Origin: Lysobacter sp. ISL-50
GTDB lineage: Bacteria > Pseudomonadota > Gammaproteobacteria > Xanthomonadales > Xanthomonadaceae
Reading direction: 5' to 3'
Length of the DNA: 64,000 bases
Assembly: GCF_018612875.1 (NCBI RefSeq)
Contig: NZ_JAGGRI010000018.1
Coordinates: 1-64,000, forward strand
Shown: piece by piece, positions 1 to 9,800 of the stretch
Layout of the letters: each line of letters begins with the position of its first letter
How positions within the stretch are numbered: the first letter of the stretch is position 1
Translations under genes and position numbers: made by a program
The notes under the pieces: model-generated
Database searches by the model: none
Seen by the model: only the letters and a program-made list of their open reading frames with translations
Told to the model about the DNA's origin: nothing

Positions 1-2
1 GT

Positions 3-590
3 CCCAGCGCCGCCAGCGCTGCGCCGGCCGCGTCTTCGCGTCCGCCGGCGGCGACCGCCGGCGCCGGGCCCAAGCCGACGCCGGCCCCGGGCACCTGGTC
101 GGCGCCCAAGCGCGGCGACGACTGGGGCGATTCGGCCCGCAACCGTCCGGGCGCGCAGCGCGGCGATACGCCGGGCCTGTACAACAGCGACGGCAGCCTG
201 CGTCTGGCCGATGCGCCGGGTTCGGCCTCGCCGGGCAAGCCGCCGGGCACGATCACGCAAGAGATCAAGGACCTCGATCGCGCCGGCACCTGGCTGCGGC
301 GCAAGCCCACCGATTACGAGCCGACCAGCCTGGACAAGTACTGGCGTCCGAACGAAACCCTGCTGGCCGAGTGGGTGCGGCGCAGCGTGCAGACGGTGAT
401 GATCCCGATCCCGGGCACGACCAAGCGCATCCAGTGCTCGGTGGTGCTGTTGATGGCCGGTGGCGGTTGCGGCATCAACGATCCCAACCTCAACGACCAG
501 CCGGCGCAGGCGCGTCCGCCGCCGGATATTCCGTTCAAGAAGCATCTGCAGGAAGACAACGGCAGCGTTCGGCCGCCGCCGGGCGGGTAA
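3..590 (+). CDS. C-terminal part of a Pro/Ala-rich protein (xanthomonad transmembrane repetitive protein type)
   Basis: The frame is open from the first bases of the window to a TAA at 588-590, so the gene starts upstream. About 195 residues are visible. The first third is low-complexity Ala/Pro/Ser/Gly; then comes a more ordered tail with WLRRKPTDYEP, an aromatic YWRP segment, a VSIPIPGT-like stretch (VMIPIPGTTKR), two cysteines around a GGGCGINDPNLN motif and a C-terminal RPPPDIPFK. From memory this tail resembles large membrane proteins of Xanthomonas and Lysobacter annotated as transmembrane repetitive protein, function unknown. No membrane segment lies in the visible part. I cannot say what it does. 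Confidence 0.7.
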   Translation, partial: PSAASAAPAASSRPPAATAGAGPKPTPAPGTWSAPKRGDDWGDSARNRPGAQRGDTPGLYNSDGSLRLADAPGSASPGKPPGTITQEIKDLDRAGTWLRRKPTDYEPTSLDKYWRPNETLLAEWVRRSVQTVMIPIPGTTKRIQCSVVLLMAGGGCGINDPNLNDQPAQARPPPDIPFKKHLQEDNGSVRPPPGG

Positions 591-927
591 CCGCGGCGTC
601 GTACGAAAGCGCTCGGCCCTAAGTCCGGCTGCTTTCGTCGTGAAGCTCCTACGTTGCTTGCGGGCGCGGGCAATCGGGGAAACTCATGCGGGAGCATTCG
701 CGCCTGCGGCGCTCATCCCCTCACCCCAGCCCTCTCCCGCAAGCGGGAGAGGGAGGCTAAACAGCGCCGTCGTTTCCTAATCTGTCTCATTTCCTAATCT
801 GTCCTGTCCACGGCCCGCGCGACTCCGATGCAATCGGGCCGTTCCAATCCCAAGACCCCAGACACAAAAACGGCCCGCAAGCGGGCCGTTTTCACAACCG
901 AAGGCGCGGACAAGCCGCGCCTCAGGC
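591..927. other. Intergenic region between convergent genes, with palindromes and a direct repeat
   Basis: No convincing gene. It holds a 24-bp palindrome at 730-753 (11-bp arms CCCTCTCCCGC, 2-nt loop), a direct repeat TTTCCTAATCTGTC at 773-786 and 790-803, and the terminator listed separately at 867-892. Open frames here lack start signals and are probably chance products of high GC. Confidence 0.6.
867..892 (-). terminator. Rho-independent terminator after the cytochrome c pair
   Basis: A perfect 12-bp stem (AAAACGGCCCGC pairing with GCGGGCCGTTTT) has a 2-nt loop. Read on the minus strand it ends in a T-run, about 35 bp beyond the stop of the cytochrome gene. The symmetry means it could also stop transcription arriving from the left. 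Confidence 0.85.
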
Positions 928-1386
928 TCAGTGGATACCGTGCAAATCGCGCAACTGCAGATCCTTGTCGCGCGAACCGAAGTAAGCGGCCAGATCGGCG
1001 ATCTGCTGATCGTTCAGATCCTTGGCCTGGCTCGACATCAGCGCGTGCTCGCGGTCGCCGTCGCGGTACATCTGCAACGAGTGGGCGATGTAATCGTGGT
1101 ACTGACCGGCCAGACGCGGGTAGGTCGGGTCGATCGGCGCATTGCCTTCGGCGCCGTGGCAGCTCACGCACGACTGCTTGGTCGGGCTGCGCTCGCCGTC
1201 GCTGGCCAGGGCCTTGCCGTGCTCGATGTTGCCGGCCGGCAGGCCCGAGGACGAGGAGGTGTGACCTTCGTTGCGATCGGCCGAGGAATGGCCGGCCGGA
1301 ACTTCACCGCCGCCGGAGCAGGCGGACAGGGCGAGGGCGAGCGTGGCGATGGCGAGGCCGCTCTTGAGGAAGCTGGGATTCGTCAT
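928..1386 (-). CDS. Class I c-type cytochrome, predicted lipoprotein
   Basis: The product is a 152-residue monohaem cytochrome c. The N-terminus is a signal sequence ending in a lipobox (LSAC, Cys23), so it is probably anchored to a membrane facing the periplasm. A Ser/Gly/His-rich linker follows, then one CVSCH haem motif (Cys73, Cys76, His77). A Met further on (HALMSS) is the likely distal ligand. It is the second gene of a pair with the cytochrome at 1395-1787. I chose ATG at 1386; a GTG at 1398 that overlaps the upstream stop is also possible. The partner oxidase or dehydrogenase is not in the window, so the electron-transfer role is family knowledge only. Confidence 0.85.
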   Translation of the reverse strand: MTNPSFLKSGLAIATLALALSACSGGGEVPAGHSSADRNEGHTSSSSGLPAGNIEHGKALASDGERSPTKQSCVSCHGAEGNAPIDPTYPRLAGQYHDYIAHSLQMYRDGDREHALMSSQAKDLNDQQIADLAAYFGSRDKDLQLRDLHGIH

Positions 1387-1394
1387 GGGGCGGC

Positions 1395-1787
1395 TCACTT
1401 GGCGCTGGAAAGGAAGGCGGCGATGTCGGCGATGTCCTGGTCCGAGAAGCTCTGGGCCTGGGCCTGCATCGTCGGGTGCTTGCGCGCGCCCTTCTTGTAT
1501 TCGGTCAACGCGTTGACCAGGTACTCCTGCGACTGACCGACGATCTTGGGAACGTGGTAGTTCGGATAAGCGTTTTTATAGCCGGTAACGCCGTGGCAGC
1601 CCTGGCAGGTATAGGTGAGCTGGTGGCCGGTTTCCGGATTGCCCTTGATGGCCGGGGCGGCGGCGGGAGCAGCGGCGGGTGCGGCCGTTGCGGCGGGAGC
1701 CGGGGCCTTGGCGGGGTCCTGCGCGGCCGCGGTGGCGGCGAACAGGGTCAGGGCAAAGCAGGCGGCGATCGTCAGCGGTCGCATCAT
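1395..1787 (-). CDS. Class I c-type cytochrome, periplasmic
   Basis: A 130-residue cytochrome c with a cleavable signal peptide (cut near AAAQ, residue 23), then an Ala/Pro-rich linker of about 25 residues and one haem site CQGCH (Cys61, Cys64, His65). A Met in the HPTMQAQ segment is the likely sixth ligand. The size and the CHGVTG and DIADIAAFLS segments fit the small c553/c5-like group. It is the first gene of a two-cytochrome operon; its stop nearly touches the start of the next gene. It faces away from the RND operon across a 371-bp spacer. Function as an electron shuttle is inferred from the family. Confidence 0.87.
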   Translation of the reverse strand: MMRPLTIAACFALTLFAATAAAQDPAKAPAPAATAAPAAAPAAAPAIKGNPETGHQLTYTCQGCHGVTGYKNAYPNYHVPKIVGQSQEYLVNALTEYKKGARKHPTMQAQAQSFSDQDIADIAAFLSSAK

Positions 1788-2158
1788 GTCGTAGTCCGCA
1801 ATCTCGAGTGGCTAGCGAAAGGTGTGGCTGGCTCTGCGGGGCCGAAGCCGCGCACAAGTCCGCAAGTATAGCCGGCGAGACGATTGCAACGAAGTCGTCC
1901 ATCGACGCATCCATACTGACGCCGGTCCCGGAACGCGCCGCAAGCTCGACCCAAGGCCGACTGGAACCCATGCAGATCGGGCGCGCAAGCGGCGATCGAC
2001 GGGCGCTCGCGCTAACCGTGCCTCAGAATAAATGCATGGCTCCAGTCATCATGACCTTCGGCGGATGTTGGCTTTCCGGGTCGGTGATATACCTATATAC
2101 AACACCGGCATACGACCGGTAACCGACGAAAATTTCTAGAACACTGGGGTCGTCTCGA
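1788..2158. other. Divergent promoter region between cytochromes and RND operon
   Basis: No gene seen. An AT-rich patch at about 2085-2140 with TATATA-like hexamers (TATATA at 2094-2099) and a short inverted repeat ACCGG/CCGGT (2104-2108 and 2116-2120) lies just ahead of the efflux operon, and probably holds its promoter. I cannot define a good -35 box. Confidence 0.45.
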
Positions 2159-3319
2159 ATGCGTCAACTCACCAACAACCGCAACAGCGGTCCGGCAGTG
2201 CGCGGCACGGTGGCCTTGGCCGCCCTGGCCCTGGCTTGCACCCTCGGACTGTCCGCCTGCAAGGGCGGAGCGGGCGCCGCCGAGGCGCAGGCCAAGGAAG
2301 CCAAGGACAAGGTATCCGATGCGGTGCCGGTCGAGGTCGCGCAGGCTTCCCGGCGCGCGATCGCCGCCAGCTACACCGGCACCGCGCCGCTGGAGGCGCG
2401 GGCCGAATCGCAGGTGGTGGCCAAGACTTCCGGCGTCGCCCTGGACGTAATGGTCGAAGAAGGCCAACTGGTCAAGGCCGGGCAAGTGCTGGTGCGGCTG
2501 GATTCGGCCCGCGCCGAGCAGCAGGCCGCGCAGACCGCCGCGACCATGCGCAAGCTGGAAGCCAACTACGCCCGCGCCCGGCAGATGGCCGATCAGCGCC
2601 TGCTCAGCGCCAACGACGCCGATCAGCTGCGCTACGACCTGGACAGCGCCCGCGCGGCCAATCGCCTGGCGACGCTTGAGCTGTCCTACGCCAAGGTCGA
2701 AGCGCCGATTTCCGGCGTGGTCGCCTCGCGTTCGATCAAGACCGGCAACTTCGTGCAGATCAACTCGCCGATCATCCGCATCGTCGATACCTCGCAACTG
2801 GAAGCCACGCTCAACGTACCCGAGCGCGAACTGGCCACGCTGAAGGCCGGCCTGCCGGTGCAGATGCTGGTGGACGCCATGCCCGGCAAGCCATTCACCG
2901 GCACCGTCGCCCGCGTCGCCCCGGTGGTGGATTCGGGCAGCGGCACCTTCCGCGTGATCTGCTCCTTCGAAGGCGGCGGCGTGCTGCAGCCGGGCATGTT
3001 CGGCCGCCTGCGCATCGACTACGACAACCGCGCCGACGCGCTGGTGGTGCCGCGCGCGGCGCTGCTGGACGACGAAGGCGATCCGGCGGTGTTCGTGGTG
3101 CGCGGCAAGAAGGTCTCGCGCGTGCCGGTCAAGCTGGGCTATATGGACGGCGCCTGGGCCGAGATCCGCTCCGGGGTGAAGCTCGGCGAGCAGGTCGTGG
3201 TCGCCGGCAAGACCGCCTTGCGCGAAGGCACCGAGGTGCTGCTGATCAACACCAAGCCGGCCACGGTCGCCGCGGCGGACAAGCCCGCCGCCGGCAAGCC
3301 CGCTTCCGACAAGCAATAA
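2159..3319 (+). CDS. RND efflux periplasmic adaptor (membrane fusion protein)
   Basis: A 386-residue adaptor linking an inner-membrane RND pump to an outer-membrane channel. It has a lipoprotein signal (lipobox LSAC, Cys34), a biotinyl-lipoyl half-motif (SGVALDVMVEEGQLVKAGQ), a short alpha hairpin with ARAEQQAAQT-type heptads, the second lipoyl half (VEAPISGVVASRSIKTGNFV) and beta-barrel and membrane-proximal domains to the end. The C-terminus is Ala/Lys/Pro rich. It is the first gene of the operon; the permease follows after 75 bp. No outer-membrane factor gene is nearby, so a shared TolC-type channel is likely. The substrate cannot be read from the sequence. Confidence 0.92.
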   Translation: MRQLTNNRNSGPAVRGTVALAALALACTLGLSACKGGAGAAEAQAKEAKDKVSDAVPVEVAQASRRAIAASYTGTAPLEARAESQVVAKTSGVALDVMVEEGQLVKAGQVLVRLDSARAEQQAAQTAATMRKLEANYARARQMADQRLLSANDADQLRYDLDSARAANRLATLELSYAKVEAPISGVVASRSIKTGNFVQINSPIIRIVDTSQLEATLNVPERELATLKAGLPVQMLVDAMPGKPFTGTVARVAPVVDSGSGTFRVICSFEGGGVLQPGMFGRLRIDYDNRADALVVPRAALLDDEGDPAVFVVRGKKVSRVPVKLGYMDGAWAEIRSGVKLGEQVVVAGKTALREGTEVLLINTKPATVAAADKPAAGKPASDKQ

Positions 3320-3394
3320 GCGCGCCGCTTGCGGTCCGACGCGGCCGGCCTGCGGCCGCGTCCTTCGAAACTCTTTTGAACGTGGGGACTGACT

Positions 3395-6300
3395 GTGGCT
3401 CAGCTTCCGGACACGACGTCCTTTAACCTGGTGGAGTTTTCCACCCGTCGCCGCGTGACCGTGGCGATGGTGACGATCACCTTCCTGCTGTTCGGCGTGA
3501 TCGCGCTCAACAGCCTCAAGGTCAATCTGCTGCCCGACCTGAGTTATCCGACCCTGACGGTGCGCACCGAATACACGGGCGCGGCGCCGACCGAAGTCGA
3601 AACCCTGATCACCGAACCGCTGGAAGAAGCGGTCGGCGTGGTCAAGGGACTGCGCAAGCTCAAGTCGGTTTCGCGCACCGGCCAGAGCGATGTCGTGCTC
3701 GAGTTCGCCTGGGGCACCGACATGGACCAGGCCAGCCTGGAGGTGCGCGACAAGATGGAAATCGTGCAGCTGCCGCTGGAGGCCAAGAAGCCGGTGCTGC
3801 TGCGCTTCAATCCGTCCACCGAGCCGATCCTGCGCATCGCGCTGTCGACCAAGGGCGGCGACAAGGTCAGCGAGAACGAGGCGATCCGCCAGCTCACCGC
3901 GCTGCGCCGCTACGCCGACGACGATCTGAAGAAAAAGCTCGAACCGGTCGACGGCGTCGCCGCGGTCAAGGTCGGCGGCGGCCTGGAGGACGAAATCCAG
4001 GTCGATATCGACCAGCAGAAGATTTCCCAGCTCAACCTGCCCATCGACACCGTCATCCAGCGCCTGAAGGCGGAGAACATCAACATCTCCGGCGGCCGCC
4101 TGGAAGAGGGCGCGCAGCGTTATCTGGTGCGCACGGTCAACGAATTCGCCAGCGTGCCGGAAATCCGCGAGATGCTGGTGACCACGCAGAAGGCCGGCGG
4201 CAACGCCGCGGCCGACGCGGCGGCGGAAATGGCGCGCGTCGCCGCGGCCTCCGGCTCGGCCGACGCGATGGCGGCGGCGGCTTCGGTGCAGAGCGCGAAC
4301 TCGGGCGACCAGTCCACCGCGGCCGGCGGCAAGCCGGTGCGGCTCAAGGACATCGCCGACGTCCGCCAGGGCTACAAGGAACGCGAGGCGATCATCCGCC
4401 TGGGCGGCGTGGAAGCGGTGGAACTGGCGATCTACAAGGAAGGCGACGCCAACACCGTGGCCACCGCCGACGCGATCCAGGCGCGGCTTGCGCAGATCAA
4501 GACGCAGATTCCGCCGGACGTGGAACTGACCACGATCGACGACCAATCGCAGTTCATCCGCCACGCCATCAGCGACGTCAAGAAAGACGCGGTGATCGGC
4601 GGCTTCCTCGCCGTGCTGATCATCTTCCTGTTCCTGCGCGACGGCTGGAGCACGTTCGTGATCGGCCTGTCGCTGCCGGTGTCGATCATCGCCACCTTCT
4701 TCTTCATGGACCGGCTCGGCCTGAGCTTGAACGTGATGTCGCTGGGCGGACTGGCGCTGGCCACCGGCCTGGTGGTGGACGATTCGATCGTGGTGCTGGA
4801 GTCCATCGCCAAGGCGCGCGAACGCGGGCTGGGGATACTGGAAGCGGCGGTGGTCGGCACGCGCGAGGTCAGCATGGCGGTGGTCGCCTCCACCTTGACC
4901 ACCATCGCGGTGTTCCTGCCGCTGGTGTTCGTGGAAGGCATCGCCGGCCAGTTGTTCCGCGATCAGGCGCTGACCGTGGCGCTGGCGATCGCGATCTCGC
5001 TGATCGTGTCGATGACCCTGATTCCGATGCTGAGCGCCTTGCGCGGCCGGCCAGCGCTGGGGTTCCAGCAAGAACCGCCGCATCCGCGCTGGCAGCCGAA
5101 GAACGGCGTGCTCAAAGTGCTGGCGTGGTTTCCGCATGCGATCGTGGTGGCGGTGCGTTCGGCGTTCTTCGGCATCGCTTGGCTGGTGGTGCGGATCTGG
5201 CGCGGCGTCGGCGCGGTGGTCGGCCCGATCATGGGCAAGGCGAGCGACATCGCGATGGCGCCGTATGCGCGCGCCGAACGCGGCTATCTGAAGCTGCTGC
5301 CGGCGGCGATGGGCCATCGCGTGCTGGTGCTGGGCCTGGCCGCCCTGGCGTTCGCGGCGACGCTGGCGGCGGTGCCGCTGCTGGGCGCCGATCTGATTCC
5401 GCAGCTCGCCCAGGACCGCTTCGACATGACCGTCAAGCTGCCGCCGGGCACGCCGCTGCGCGAAACCGACAAGCTGGTGCGCGAGATCCAGGAAAAGCAC
5501 GCGAAAGACCCGGGCATCCACGCCTGGTTCGGCGTCAGCGGCAGCGGCACGCGGCTGGACGCCAACCCGACCGAGAGCGGCGAGAACATCGGCAAGATCA
5601 CCGTGGTGATGGCCGACGGCGGCAGCAAGCAGATCGAAGCGGAGGAAACCGAACGCCTGCGCCGCACCATGCAGGGCCATCCGGGCGCGCAGGTCGATTT
5701 CGCCCGTCCGCAGCTCTTCAGCTTCTCAACGCCCCTGGAAATCGAACTGCGCGGCCAGGATCTGGAAACCATCCAGCGCGCCGGCCAGCAGATGGCCAAG
5801 ATGCTGCGCGGCAGCGAGCACTTCGCCGACGTCAAGTCCACGGTGGAGCAGGGCTTCCCGGAGATCCAGATCCGCTTCGACCAGGACCGCGCCGGCGCGC
5901 TCGGCCTGGCCACGCGCGACATCGCCGACGTGGTGGTCAAGAAGGTGCGCGGCGACGTCGCCACCCGCTACAGCTTCCGCGATCGCAAGATCGACGTGCT
6001 GGTGCGCGCGCGCGAATCCGATCGCGCTTCGATCGAAAGCATCCGCCGTTTGATCGTCAATCCCGGCAGCAACCGACCGGTGACCTTGGAATCGGTGGCC
6101 GACGTGATCGCCACCACCGGCCCCAGCGAAATCCACCGCGCCGATCAGGTGCGCGTGGCGATCGTGTCGTCGAACCTGCGCGACATCGACCTGGGCGGCG
6201 CCATCGCCGAGGTCGAGAAGCTGGTGCGCGAGCAGCCGCTGAGTCCGGAAGTGCGCATGCACATCGGCGGCCAGGGCGAGGAGCTGCAGCAGTCGATCAA

Positions 6301-6886
6301 TTCGTTGTTGTTCGCTTTCGGTCTGGCGATCTTCCTCGTCTACCTGGTGATGGCGTCGCAGTTCGAATCGTTGCTGCATCCGTTCGTGATTTTGTTCACC
6401 ATCCCGCTGGCCCTGGTCGGCGCGGTGCTGGCGCTGTTGCTGACGCGCTCGGCGGTGTCGGTGGTGGTCTTCATCGGGTTGATCCTGCTGGTGGGGTTGG
6501 TGGTGAAGAACGCCATCATCCTGATCGACAAGGTCAACCAGTTGCGCGAGCACGGCATGCCCAAGCGCGAGGCCCTGATCGAAGGCGCGCGTTCGCGACT
6601 GCGCCCGATCATCATGACCACGCTGTGCACCTTGTTCGGCTTCCTGCCGCTGGCGATCGCGACCGGCGAGGGCGCCGAAGTGCGCTCGCCGATGGCGATC
6701 ACGGTGATCGGCGGTCTGCTGGTGTCGACGCTGCTGACCTTGGTGGTGATCCCGGTGGTCTACGATCTGCTCGACCGCCGCGGCGACGAGTACTACCGCA
6801 ATCGCGTGCGCAAGGCGCAGCGCGAGGCCGAAGCGGCCAAGGACCGGATCGGCCACGACAACGACCCGCTGGCGGAGGCGCACTGA
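3395..6886 (+). CDS. RND efflux permease, first of two (long form)
   Basis: A 1163-residue inner-membrane proton-driven pump of the AcrB/HAE family. The start is GTG with GGGGA nine bases upstream. The TM4 proton-relay pair is present (LVVDDSIVVLES) and the TM10 lysine is kept (GLVVKNAIILID, about residue 1037). It is about 120 residues longer than AcrB-type pumps. The excess lies in an Ala/Gly/Ser-rich insert at about residues 263-315, inside the first periplasmic loop, and in an extra hydrophobic stretch after TM6 (about residues 565-630). The stop is followed after one base by a second, different permease. Confidence 0.93.
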   Translation: MAQLPDTTSFNLVEFSTRRRVTVAMVTITFLLFGVIALNSLKVNLLPDLSYPTLTVRTEYTGAAPTEVETLITEPLEEAVGVVKGLRKLKSVSRTGQSDVVLEFAWGTDMDQASLEVRDKMEIVQLPLEAKKPVLLRFNPSTEPILRIALSTKGGDKVSENEAIRQLTALRRYADDDLKKKLEPVDGVAAVKVGGGLEDEIQVDIDQQKISQLNLPIDTVIQRLKAENINISGGRLEEGAQRYLVRTVNEFASVPEIREMLVTTQKAGGNAAADAAAEMARVAAASGSADAMAAAASVQSANSGDQSTAAGGKPVRLKDIADVRQGYKEREAIIRLGGVEAVELAIYKEGDANTVATADAIQARLAQIKTQIPPDVELTTIDDQSQFIRHAISDVKKDAVIGGFLAVLIIFLFLRDGWSTFVIGLSLPVSIIATFFFMDRLGLSLNVMSLGGLALATGLVVDDSIVVLESIAKARERGLGILEAAVVGTREVSMAVVASTLTTIAVFLPLVFVEGIAGQLFRDQALTVALAIAISLIVSMTLIPMLSALRGRPALGFQQEPPHPRWQPKNGVLKVLAWFPHAIVVAVRSAFFGIAWLVVRIWRGVGAVVGPIMGKASDIAMAPYARAERGYLKLLPAAMGHRVLVLGLAALAFAATLAAVPLLGADLIPQLAQDRFDMTVKLPPGTPLRETDKLVREIQEKHAKDPGIHAWFGVSGSGTRLDANPTESGENIGKITVVMADGGSKQIEAEETERLRRTMQGHPGAQVDFARPQLFSFSTPLEIELRGQDLETIQRAGQQMAKMLRGSEHFADVKSTVEQGFPEIQIRFDQDRAGALGLATRDIADVVVKKVRGDVATRYSFRDRKIDVLVRARESDRASIESIRRLIVNPGSNRPVTLESVADVIATTGPSEIHRADQVRVAIVSSNLRDIDLGGAIAEVEKLVREQPLSPEVRMHIGGQGEELQQSINSLLFAFGLAIFLVYLVMASQFESLLHPFVILFTIPLALVGAVLALLLTRSAVSVVVFIGLILLVGLVVKNAIILIDKVNQLREHGMPKREALIEGARSRLRPIIMTTLCTLFGFLPLAIATGEGAEVRSPMAITVIGGLLVSTLLTLVVIPVVYDLLDRRGDEYYRNRVRKAQREAEAAKDRIGHDNDPLAEAH

Positions 6887-6887
6887 C

Positions 6888-9800
6888 ATGAGCAGCGTTG
6901 CCGAGATCAGCATCAAGCGGCCGATCACGACCATCATGCTGTTCGTGTCGATGTTCGTGATCGGTTTGATCGCGGCGGTGCGGCTGCCGCTGGAGTCGCT
7001 GCCGGACATCTCCGCGCCGTTCTTGTTCATCCAACTGCCGTACGACGGCTCCACGCCGGAGGAAGTCGAGCGCACGATCATGCGTCCGGCCGAGGAAGCG
7101 CTGGCGACGATGACCGGCATCAAGAGCATGCAGGGCAACGCGACCGCCACCGGCGCCTCGATCTTCCTGCAGTTCAAGGACTGGGACCGCGATATCTCGA
7201 TCGCGGCCTCGGACGCGCGCGAGCGCATCGACGCCATCATCGACGATCTGCCCGACGGCTTTCAGCGCTACTTCGTGTTCAAGTGGTCCAGCTCCGATCA
7301 GGCCGTGCTGCAGGTGCGGCTGGCCGGCGACATGGACCTGAGCCGCGAATACGACCTGATCGATCGCGAGTTCAAGCGCCGGCTCGAACGCATTCCCGGC
7401 GTGGCCAAGGTCGAGATCGGCGGCGCGGCGCCCAACGAAGTCGAGATCGCGATCCTGCCCGACCGCATGGTCGCGCACGACGTGGACCTCAATACCCTGA
7501 CCAAGAAGCTGCAGGCGCTGAACTTCTCGATTTCCGCCGGCGAAATCGAAGACGGCGGACGCCGCCTGCGAGTGCAGCCGATCGGCCAGGTGATCGACCT
7601 GGAGCAGTTCCGCAACCTGGTCATCAACACTTCCGGCCTGAAGCTGCGCGACATCGCCGACATTCGCCTCAAGCCCGCGCGCCTGGACACCGGCCGGCGC
7701 CTGGACGGGCGTCCGGCGATCGGCCTGGACATCTTCAAGGAGCGCAGCGCCAACCTGGTGGAAGTCTCCAAGCTCGCGTTGGCCGAGGTCGAGGCGATCC
7801 GCGCGCAACCGGCGCTGAGCAACATCGAAATCAAGGTGGTGCAGAACCAGGGCGAGGAAGTCACCGACTCGCTGCTCGAACTCGGCGAGGCCGGCGCGAT
7901 CGGCCTGCTGCTGTCGATCGCGGTGCTGTTCTTCTTCCTGCGCCATTGGCCGTCGACGCTGATGGTGACCCTGGCGATTCCGATCTGCTTCGTGATGACC
8001 CTGGGCTTCATGCACTTCGTCGGCGTGACCCTCAACGTGTTGTCGCTGATGGGCCTGCTGCTGGCGGTGGGCATGCTGGTGGACAACGCGGTGGTGGTGG
8101 TCGAGAGCATCTACCAGGAACGCGAGAAGATGCCCGAGCAGCCGCAGCTGGCCTCGATCATCGGCACCCGCCACGTCGCCATCGCGCTGTCGGCCGGCAC
8201 CTTGTGCCACTGCATCGTGTTCCTGCCGAACCTGATCGGCGAGACCAACAACATCAGCATCTTCATGTCGCAGATCGCGATCACCATCTCGGTGTCGCTG
8301 CTGGCGTCGTGGCTGGTCGCGGTCAGCCTGATCCCGATGATCTCGGCGCGCATGAAGACACCGCCGGCGGTCAACAAGACCACCGGCCTGATCCCGCGCC
8401 TGCAGATCAACTACGCGCATTTCCTGCGCTGGACCCTGGAGCATCGCGGCCTGAGCGTGATCGGCATCATCCTGGTGGTTGCGCTCAGCATCGTGCCGAT
8501 GATGATGACCAAGTTCGACATGTTCGGTAACGACGGCGGCAAGGAAGCCTTCATCGCCTATCACTGGAAGGGCAACTACACCCGAGATCAGATGTCGGCG
8601 GAAATCCTCAAGACCGAGCAGTTCCTGGAGCCTCGGCGCAAGGAATTCCACATCAAGCAGATCTACTCGTTCTTCAGCGAGAACAACGGCGGCAACGCCG
8701 GCACGCGCCTGCAGTTCGTCGATGGCGAGGTGGAAAACACCAAGGCGATGACCGAGCGCATCAGCAAGGTGCTGCCCAAGTCGGCCAAGGCCGAAATCGT
8801 CGTCAGCCTGGACGGCGGCGACGGCGGTGGCGGCGGCGGGCAGGACGGCAAGAGCGTGCAGGTGCAGTTGGTCGGCGATTCGACCGAGACGCTGTCGGAA
8901 CTGGCCGGCGACATCGTGCCGATCCTGTCGCGGCGTTCGGAACTGCGCGATGTGCGCGTGGACGTGGGCGATCGCAATTCCGAGCTCAACGTGCGGGTGG
9001 ACCGCGAGCGCGCGGCTTCGTTCGGTTTCAGCGTCGAGGAAGTCTCGCGCTTCGTCGGTCTGGCCTTGCGCGGCGCCCAGTTGCGCGATTTCCAGCGCGG
9101 CGAGACCGAGGTTCCGGTGTGGGCGCGTTTCGCCGGCGCGGAGAAATTCGGGATCGAGAACCTGTCCGAGTTCACCGTGCGCTCGCCCGACGGCCGCAGC
9201 GTGCCGCTGTTGGCGATGGTCGATGTCAACGTGCGCCCGACCGCGAGCCAGATCAACCGCAACAACCGCCAGACCACGCTGACCATCCAGGCCAACCTCA
9301 ACGCCAAGACCACCACGCCCGAAGCGCGCAAGGCGATGGAAGAGACGCTGAAGAAGGTCGCGTTCCCGGCCGGTTACAGCTACAGCTTCGACGGCAGCTC
9401 GTTCGAGCGCGACGACGACGCCGGCAAGCAGATGATGATCAATCTGGTGCTGGCGCTGGTGATGATCTACGTGGTGATGGCGGCGGTGTTCGAGTCGCTG
9501 CTGTTTCCGGCGGCGATCATGAGTTGCGTGGTGTTCTCGATCTTCGGCGTGTTCTGGCTGTTCTGGCTGACCGGCAGCTCGTTCACGATCATGGCCTTCA
9601 TCGGCATCCTGGTGCTGATGGGCGTGGTGGTGAACAACGGCATCGTCATGGTCGAGCACATCAACAACCTGCGCCGGCGCGGCTTGTCGCGCAACGAGGC
9701 CCTGGTGGAAGGCAGCCGCGAGCGCCTGCGTCCGATCATGATGACGATGGGCACGGCGATCCTGGCGATGATTCCGATCTCGCTCAGCGACACCGTAGTG

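Noticed and set aside
773-803. Direct repeat TTTCCTAATCTGTC as an attachment site
   Set aside because: The two copies are only 17 bp apart and no integrase or tRNA gene is near.
2093-5680. A 1195-codon minus-strand open frame opposite the RND genes
   Set aside because: It mirrors the strong codon bias of the coding strand, is His/Arg/Gln rich and has no domain. Similar mirror frames occur opposite the second pump (6699-9659) and rpsA (18244-19974).
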